Positions 22,788 through 26,678 of a stretch of 26,678 bases of DNA are shown piece by piece. Every line of letters starts with the position of its first letter. The stretch's first letter is position 1. The stretch comes from a virus: positions 1-26,678 of the IMG/VR virus record IMGVR_UViG_3300049491_000538; one strand, given 5' to 3'. The position numbers were made by a program, and so were the translations under genes. A model generated the notes under the pieces. It saw only the letters and a program-made list of their open reading frames with translations, ran no database searches and was not told the origin of the DNA.

Positions 22788-22980
22788 TCCCCCCGGTGCG
22801 CTGGTACGGCGTCAAGACCTCGTAGGGCACGTCAGGGCGCGTCTGCGGGGCGTAGGCGACGATGGGTGCCGGCGCGGCTTCGTTCTCCAGTTCTTGGATT
22901 TCGGCGTCGAGCGCTGGGGTATCAAGGCCGCAGCAGCGCAGGGCGCGGCGCATCTCGCGCAGGGTGTCGAGGCGGGTCAT
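22777..22980 (-). CDS. Small hypothetical protein
   Basis: A 67-residue protein starting at an ATG that overlaps the previous stop (ATGA) and ending inside the start of the RusA-like gene. The first half is helical and charged (MTRLDTLREMRRALRCCGLD), the second Pro/Tyr-rich (PDVPYEVLTPYQRTGG). No domain is recognised. Confidence 0.55.
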   Translation of the reverse strand: MTRLDTLREMRRALRCCGLDTPALDAEIQELENEAAPAPIVAYAPQTRPDVPYEVLTPYQRTGGIGG

Positions 22981-23081
22981 GACGCCCTCGCTGCGGCAAA
23001 GACTTCGGCGAAGGTGCCCGCAACAACGGCCGTGTCGCCGACGTACAGGACCCAGAGACGGTTGCGACGGACGATGTTCAT
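22977..23081 (-). CDS. 34-residue small protein
   Basis: The frame is open upstream to 23273, but the upstream part reads Arg/Pro/Ala-rich and lies across a hairpin. ATG 23081 has GGAG seven bases before it and gives a protein-like product (MNIVRRNRLWVLYVGDTAVV...). I therefore take the 34-residue version. Its stop overlaps the next ATG. Such tiny phage proteins often modulate host functions, but nothing specific can be said. Confidence 0.5.
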   Translation of the reverse strand: MNIVRRNRLWVLYVGDTAVVAGTFAEVFAAARAS

Positions 23082-23109
23082 GGTGTTGCTCCGAGAGAAG
23101 AGAAGAGAG

Positions 23110-23133
23110 GCCCTGCCCGAGAGTGGGCAGGGC
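23110..23133 (-). terminator. Strong hairpin; possible attenuator
   Basis: A perfect 9-bp stem, GCCCTGCCC (23110-23118) with GGGCAGGGC (23125-23133), and a 6-base loop. On the minus strand it is followed by a 19-base C/T tract and then the ribosome binding site of the 34-residue gene. The tract is not a T-run, so full termination is unlikely, and the promoter at 23316-23344 must read through to serve the downstream genes. An attenuator or mRNA-stabilising role fits. Confidence 0.45.
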
Positions 23134-23142
23134 GAGAGAGAA

Positions 23143-23273
23143 TCAGTCCTGCACTCGCCGCCAGCCCTGCGGCGTGTGCTCACGTTGGGCGGCGGACCTC
23201 GAAGACGTCGCCAGGCTTGCCGAGGAATCGCAGCGTCTCGTGCGTGTCGTAGCTGCGCAGGTGCTCGACGCAT
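23143..23273 (-). pseudogene. Frameshifted small gene (about 43 codons)
   Basis: ATG 23273 has AGAGG six bases upstream and lies about 36 bases after the predicted start of a strong promoter, so it looks like the first gene of a transcript. Its own frame gives Arg-rich nonsense, but one base over the sequence reads VEHLRSYDTHETLRFLGKPG then DVFEVRRPT, ending at a TGA. One further base over it continues EHTPQGWRRVQD to a TGA at 23143-23145. Third codon positions in these pieces are almost all G or C, as in real genes here. Two +1 shifts are needed, fitting the length of 131 (3n+2). Sequencing indels, decay or programmed frameshifting at the TGA are possible. Confidence 0.5.
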
Positions 23274-23315
23274 GCTTTGCCTCTGGTTGCGACCGGAGTC
23301 GCAGGGTGTGATCAG

Positions 23316-23344
23316 ATTCTACGGACGCCCGCCCGCAAAGTCAA
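23316..23344 (-). promoter_or_regulatory. Sigma70-type promoter for the minus-strand small-gene operon
   Basis: On the minus strand, TTGACT (23339-23344), a 17-base spacer and TAGAAT (23316-23321) make a near-consensus promoter. The start is expected near 23309. It sits between the methyltransferase stop (23389) and the frameshifted small gene (start 23273), and would drive the RusA-containing operon. A run of six T lies just upstream, but no convincing terminator hairpin precedes it. Confidence 0.65.
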
Positions 23345-23388
23345 GCGTCCGCGCAAGAAAAAAGCAGCAAGCGGGCAAGTAGGCGGAT

Positions 23389-24603
23389 CTACGGGCGAAA
23401 AAGGTCTGGTATTTTTTCGCCCTTGCGGACTTTCTTTGCGGCTGCCCTGGCGCTGCTGCCCGGCGCGAGTTGGCGACGGCTCCATTCATCGCAGCGGTGC
23501 CAAGCGATGCATGCATGTGCGGTGTCCATCTCGACGCCGATGATGTCGAAGCCCTCAAGGATCGCGGCGACGCCCGTCGTGCCGCTGCCGAAAAACGGAT
23601 CGAGGACGACACCGCCGGGTGGGGTGACGAGACGACAGAGGTGGCGCATGAGGTCGATTGGCTTCACGGTTGCGTGGATATTGCGTCGACCGTCAGCGGA
23701 GCGGCCTGCACCTGCACCTGGACTGCTGATCCCGACGCTGCCTTCAGCGCGATTGACGATCTCACCCGGCGACATCGACGGCAACCTCTCAAGACCCGCA
23801 TCGCGCTCGGCGCCGTCAGCCTTCGCCGAGTAGAAAAACCGTGACGTCGCCAGTGTACCACTCATCTCGTTGAGCGCTTGCCCCGCCTCATCGTCGAGGA
23901 TCACGTTGGCGGGCCAGCGGCCGACTGCTTGCGTCGGTGATGCATCCTCACGCCATCCACCGCCCATTGCGAGGCGTGGAGCCGTTGGCCCAGGCTGATT
24001 TATCATGACCTCGTCGCCGATCCTGCAACCGTCGACGTTGATTGCCCCCGTGCCGTGTGCCAGCACGTTTGCAGCGACAGTGCCGACGAGCGGCTTGCGT
24101 GCGACGATGACGGGCTCCATCGCAGGCTTGAGCGCGGTCCCCCAGCCCTGCCATTGTTTTGCATCGTTGGTGATCGGGTCGCCTTTGTCGGTCCGCTCGT
24201 AAAGCTGGCCAAATGAACGCTTGACCACATGCGCCGCGCCAGCTCGTCCGCGCCACTGGCCAACCGCCTTGTCGATCGCTTTGCTGACGTCGTGAGACTT
24301 GGGGAAGCCTGACCCAAACATCCACGCGATCTGGTCACGAATGTCGAATCCAGCGTCTTCGATCGCGCACGCGATGCGATGCACCGTGCGGGTCGCGCCG
24401 AACGCCAGCAGATGCCCGCCGGGCTTGAGGGCACGCAGGCACGCGGCCCACGTCGCAGGGTCAAAGGCGACGCCCGTCGAATCCCATGCCTTCCCCATGA
24501 AGCCATATTCGTAAGGCGGGTCGCAGACGATGCTGTCGACGGATTCGGCGGGCATCAATGCAAGAACGAGGCGCATGTCGTCGACGAGAACAGTAAACGT
24601 CAT
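23389..24603 (-). CDS. Beta-class DNA methyltransferase (N4-cytosine or N6-adenine)
   Basis: A 404-residue enzyme that would methylate phage DNA with S-adenosylmethionine. I chose ATG 24603 because it overlaps the helicase stop (ATGA). The open frame upstream is out-of-frame helicase. Motif IV DPPYEYG (28-34) comes first, HATVKP (310-315) follows, and the SAM-binding motif DPFFGSGTTG (335-344) is near the C-terminus, the order of beta-class enzymes. The intervening 270 residues include a variable target-recognition region. No restriction endonuclease is adjacent, so it is probably a solitary phage enzyme that protects against host restriction or marks its own DNA. The target is unknown. Confidence 0.88.
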   Translation of the reverse strand: MTFTVLVDDMRLVLALMPAESVDSIVCDPPYEYGFMGKAWDSTGVAFDPATWAACLRALKPGGHLLAFGATRTVHRIACAIEDAGFDIRDQIAWMFGSGFPKSHDVSKAIDKAVGQWRGRAGAAHVVKRSFGQLYERTDKGDPITNDAKQWQGWGTALKPAMEPVIVARKPLVGTVAANVLAHGTGAINVDGCRIGDEVMINQPGPTAPRLAMGGGWREDASPTQAVGRWPANVILDDEAGQALNEMSGTLATSRFFYSAKADGAERDAGLERLPSMSPGEIVNRAEGSVGISSPGAGAGRSADGRRNIHATVKPIDLMRHLCRLVTPPGGVVLDPFFGSGTTGVAAILEGFDIIGVEMDTAHACIAWHRCDEWSRRQLAPGSSARAAAKKVRKGEKIPDLFRP

Positions 24604-26213
24604 CCCTTGCTCCAGTTTCGCGCCAGCACGCGGAAGAACTTCTTTTCGCGCACGTAGCGCACGGTGTCCGGCGGTGGTGCCGCGCTCAGAGAGGCCGCTA
24701 CGTCGCTCAGAGAGGCCGTCAGCCAGCCATCGGCGAACTTGTGCCCACTGGCGCGGCAGTGGTCCGCAATCGCGCTCACGGTGCGCCACGCGCGCTCTCC
24801 GACGAAGCCATCGTGCGTGACCGTCATGTATTCCGTCACCGCGGGCGCCATGAGGTCGCTCCCGTAGTAGGTGGCCTGCAACATTTCTTTGCCGCTCGTC
24901 GTCGAGACATGGCGGCGCCAGACCCATTCTTTGACCGTCATCTCCAGCGCGGCGTCGAGGTCTTCGCCCATGATGTCAGCGTTGCGCAGGCTGAGATCTT
25001 TGTCCTTGGCGACGACCTCGAACCAGGTGCCGCAGGCGGGGCACTGCTTGACGCTGGCGTGGCAGATTTCGCCGCATTCCTTGCAGACCTTCGTCGGCGC
25101 GTCGCCTTTGCCCTTCTTCTTCGGCGGCTCGACGCGCGTGATCGGGCCGTGCGTCTCGACGACGCCAGCGAAGTCGAGCACAAGACAGTGGTCGGTGTGG
25201 CTCTTCGGCCGCAGGCCACGCCCCGCCATCTGCACGTAGAGCACGGGGCTTTTTGTCGGCCGCAGCATGGCGATCAGGTCGATGTCCGGATAATCGAATC
25301 CCGTCGTCAGCACGTTGGCGTTCGTCACCGCGCGCAGCTCGCCACGCTTGAATCGCCCGAGGATATCCTTGCGCTCTGCCTTCGGCGTGTCGCCGGTGAC
25401 GCACGCTGCCGGCACACCGCGCTGCTCGAGCACGGCAGCGATGTGGCGTGCGTGCTCGACACCGGAGCAGAAGAACAACCACGCCTTGCGCTCGCCAGCT
25501 TGCGCTATGACCTCGTCCACCACGGCGAGATTTTGCGGGTCGGTGTCGACAGCCGCGGCAAGCTCGGCCTCTTTGAAGTCACCGCGCGCAGTGCCGACGT
25601 CGCTGGTGTCGTATCGCAGCTTCGTCACCTTGGAGCGCAACGGCGCCAGATGCTTTTTGAAAAGCAATTCTTCGATGGTCACCGGCTCCACCAGGTGATC
25701 GAAGATCCCCGGCTTCTCGGTGATGAGACCGTGCCCAAGACGCCATGGTGTCGCCGTCAGCCCGACCACGCGCAGCGCTGGGTTGATCACTGTGAGCTCG
25801 CCGATCAGCTTGCGGTACCCGCCCTCGTCTTTGTGCGAGCACATATGTGCTTCGTCGATAATGACGAGGTCAACATGTCCGATGCGGTCCGCCTTGGTGC
25901 GCACCGTCTGGATGCCGGCGAAGGTGATGGGCTCGCCGAGACGCTTCCGCCCGAGGCTCGCCGAACAAATCCCCATCGGTGCACCGGGCCAGTGCTGGCG
26001 CATCTTCTCGGCGTTCTGCGTGATGAGCTCGCCGACGTGGGTGAGCATGAGCACGCGTGTGCCTGGCCATTGCGTCAGCGCGTCTTTGCACAGCGCAGCG
26101 ATGACGTGGCTCTTTCCCGCCCCCGTCGGCAAGACGAGGCACGGGTTGCCTTCCTTCGTCGACATGCACTCGTAGAGCATGTCGATCGAGCGCTGCTGGT
26201 AGTCACGCAACAT
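24600..26213 (-). CDS. SF2 DNA helicase with C-terminal zinc knuckle
   Basis: A 537-residue protein. I chose ATG 26213, which overlaps a preceding TGA (TGATG) and has AAGGA nine bases before that, although the frame is open to 26582. Motifs: RDYQ (3-6), Walker A PTGAGKS (29-35), DEAH (120-123), LTATPWR (152-158), TTGFDYP (303-309) and arginine-finger QMAGRGLR (328-335). This is the ResIII/UvsW-like layout of superfamily 2. A CxxC...CxxC knuckle (C377, C380, C391, C394) follows, then about 140 residues typical of phage replication helicases of this kind. It probably unwinds forks or R-loops during phage replication or recombination. It overlaps the methyltransferase start by ATGA. Confidence 0.9.
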   Translation of the reverse strand: MLRDYQQRSIDMLYECMSTKEGNPCLVLPTGAGKSHVIAALCKDALTQWPGTRVLMLTHVGELITQNAEKMRQHWPGAPMGICSASLGRKRLGEPITFAGIQTVRTKADRIGHVDLVIIDEAHMCSHKDEGGYRKLIGELTVINPALRVVGLTATPWRLGHGLITEKPGIFDHLVEPVTIEELLFKKHLAPLRSKVTKLRYDTSDVGTARGDFKEAELAAAVDTDPQNLAVVDEVIAQAGERKAWLFFCSGVEHARHIAAVLEQRGVPAACVTGDTPKAERKDILGRFKRGELRAVTNANVLTTGFDYPDIDLIAMLRPTKSPVLYVQMAGRGLRPKSHTDHCLVLDFAGVVETHGPITRVEPPKKKGKGDAPTKVCKECGEICHASVKQCPACGTWFEVVAKDKDLSLRNADIMGEDLDAALEMTVKEWVWRRHVSTTSGKEMLQATYYGSDLMAPAVTEYMTVTHDGFVGERAWRTVSAIADHCRASGHKFADGWLTASLSDVAASLSAAPPPDTVRYVREKKFFRVLARNWSKG

Positions 26214-26582
26214 CACGGCGGATCCTTCTTCGCGGCGTCTTTGGCAGCGTCTCCAGCGAGCAGCGCGGGCACGTCGTCGAGCGCGACGAGGCGAGAGCCG
26301 CGGGGCTTCTTCGCCGGGTCGATGGCCGTGGCCCCGAACGCCACGGCGACGTCGAGGTGTTCGCGTCACGCCGGGTCGCGACGTGCGAGCGGGTGTCGAC
26401 GGGCTTCGCGGCCGGGGCCGGCATCGACCCGGGAGTCGGTGCGCCAGCCGAGGTGCATGAGAACCTCGACGAGGGTGAGCCCGCCCCCGATCATTCATCA
26501 CCCACAGGGCTGCGATCGTCAGCTCGGCCCGGTGTGCCTCGGCTTCGCTGGGGGGGATGCGGAGGTAGGCGGGCTCGGTCAC
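26213..26582 (-). pseudogene. Frameshifted small gene upstream of the helicase
   Basis: GTG 26582 overlaps the previous stop (GTGA) and reads well for 30 codons (TEPAYLRIPPSEAEAHRAEL, TIAALWVMN). One base over, the next segment is protein-like (IGGGLTLVEVLMHLGWRTDS). A third frame then reads PAAKPVDTRSHVATRRDA, and the final segment is in the second frame (EHLDVAVAFGATAIDPAKKP, SRLVALDDVPALLAGDA), ending at TGA 26213-26215, which overlaps the helicase ATG. Length 370 is 3n+1, fitting one net inserted base. Codon bias stays strong in each piece, so sequencing indels or recent mutation are likelier than ancient decay. The intact protein would be about 120 residues, function unknown. Confidence 0.5.
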
Positions 26583-26678
26583 GGCGTCACCGACGCCTGC
26601 TCAGCGATCCACTCGTCGACCCAGCCGACGGTGATGGCCACGATCTGGTTGCGTCCGACGGTGTCGCCCTTGGCGACA
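26579..26678 (-). CDS. C-terminal fragment of an unknown gene (runs off window)
   Basis: The last 32 residues of a minus-strand gene whose start lies beyond the right edge. The codons are GC-rich at third positions and the product ends VGWVDEWIAEQASVTP. The stop TGA (26579-26581) overlaps the GTG start of the next gene, continuing the coupled layout of the operon. Too short for a family call. Confidence 0.6.
   Translation of the reverse strand, partial: VAKGDTVGRNQIVAITVGWVDEWIAEQASVTP

Noticed and set aside
22330-23382. A 350-residue plus-strand frame opposite the RusA operon
   Set aside because: Arg/Ser-rich translation that crosses several genes with good motifs or overlaps on the minus strand, and across the hairpin and promoter.
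24604-24927. Upstream extension of the methyltransferase frame
   Set aside because: It reads as Arg-rich nonsense antiparallel to no motif and lies inside the helicase gene. ATG 24603 overlaps the helicase stop, as elsewhere in the operon.
1-26678. CRISPR array, insertion sequence or integrase
   Set aside because: No regularly spaced direct repeats, transposase or recombinase motifs were seen. The only exact long repeat is the pair inside the fibre gene. Lysogeny genes may lie outside the window.

Overview
The window is most of the late-gene half, plus part of the early/replication half, of a short-tailed (podovirus-type) double-stranded DNA bacteriophage or prophage of high GC content. The virion genes follow the P22 plan: terminase, portal, scaffold, P22-type coat, gp4-like and gp10-like tail-accessory proteins, three ejection proteins resembling gp7, gp20 and gp16, and an adhesin with a tailspike-type head-binding N-terminus. 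The host cannot be named. A secreted lipoprotein and an N-terminally anchored coiled-coil protein in the lysis region suggest a Gram-negative host.

Layout. Bases 1-875 hold no convincing intact gene but are full of inverted repeats and hairpins, and end in a sigma70-like promoter whose predicted start falls on the ATG of the first gene. From 876 to 21133 everything is on the + strand: packaging (876-2863), head (2867-7921), head completion and tail (7986-13513), ejection proteins (13556-17675), adhesin and accessory surface proteins (17672-19596), then a lysis-like cassette (19596-21133). That cassette holds an HExxH-bearing lipoprotein, a membrane-anchored coiled-coil protein, a holin-like protein and a C39-like cysteine peptidase. 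From 21134 to the end everything is on the - strand: reading right to left, the tail of an unknown gene, a frameshifted small gene, an SF2 helicase with a zinc knuckle, a beta-class DNA methyltransferase, a strong promoter, a second frameshifted small gene, then a chain of tiny overlapping genes that includes a RusA-like Holliday-junction resolvase.

The genes are very tightly packed; many junctions are ATGA, GTGA or TGATG overlaps, which suggests translational coupling. The two strands converge with no gap at 21133/21134. The most unusual items are the zincin-like lipoprotein overlapping a TM/coiled-coil gene in the position of a spanin pair, the hairpin-rich left region with a T7-promoter-like core inside a large cruciform-capable dyad, two small genes whose reading frame is broken although codon bias persists, and a marked excess of the palindrome GTCGAC.
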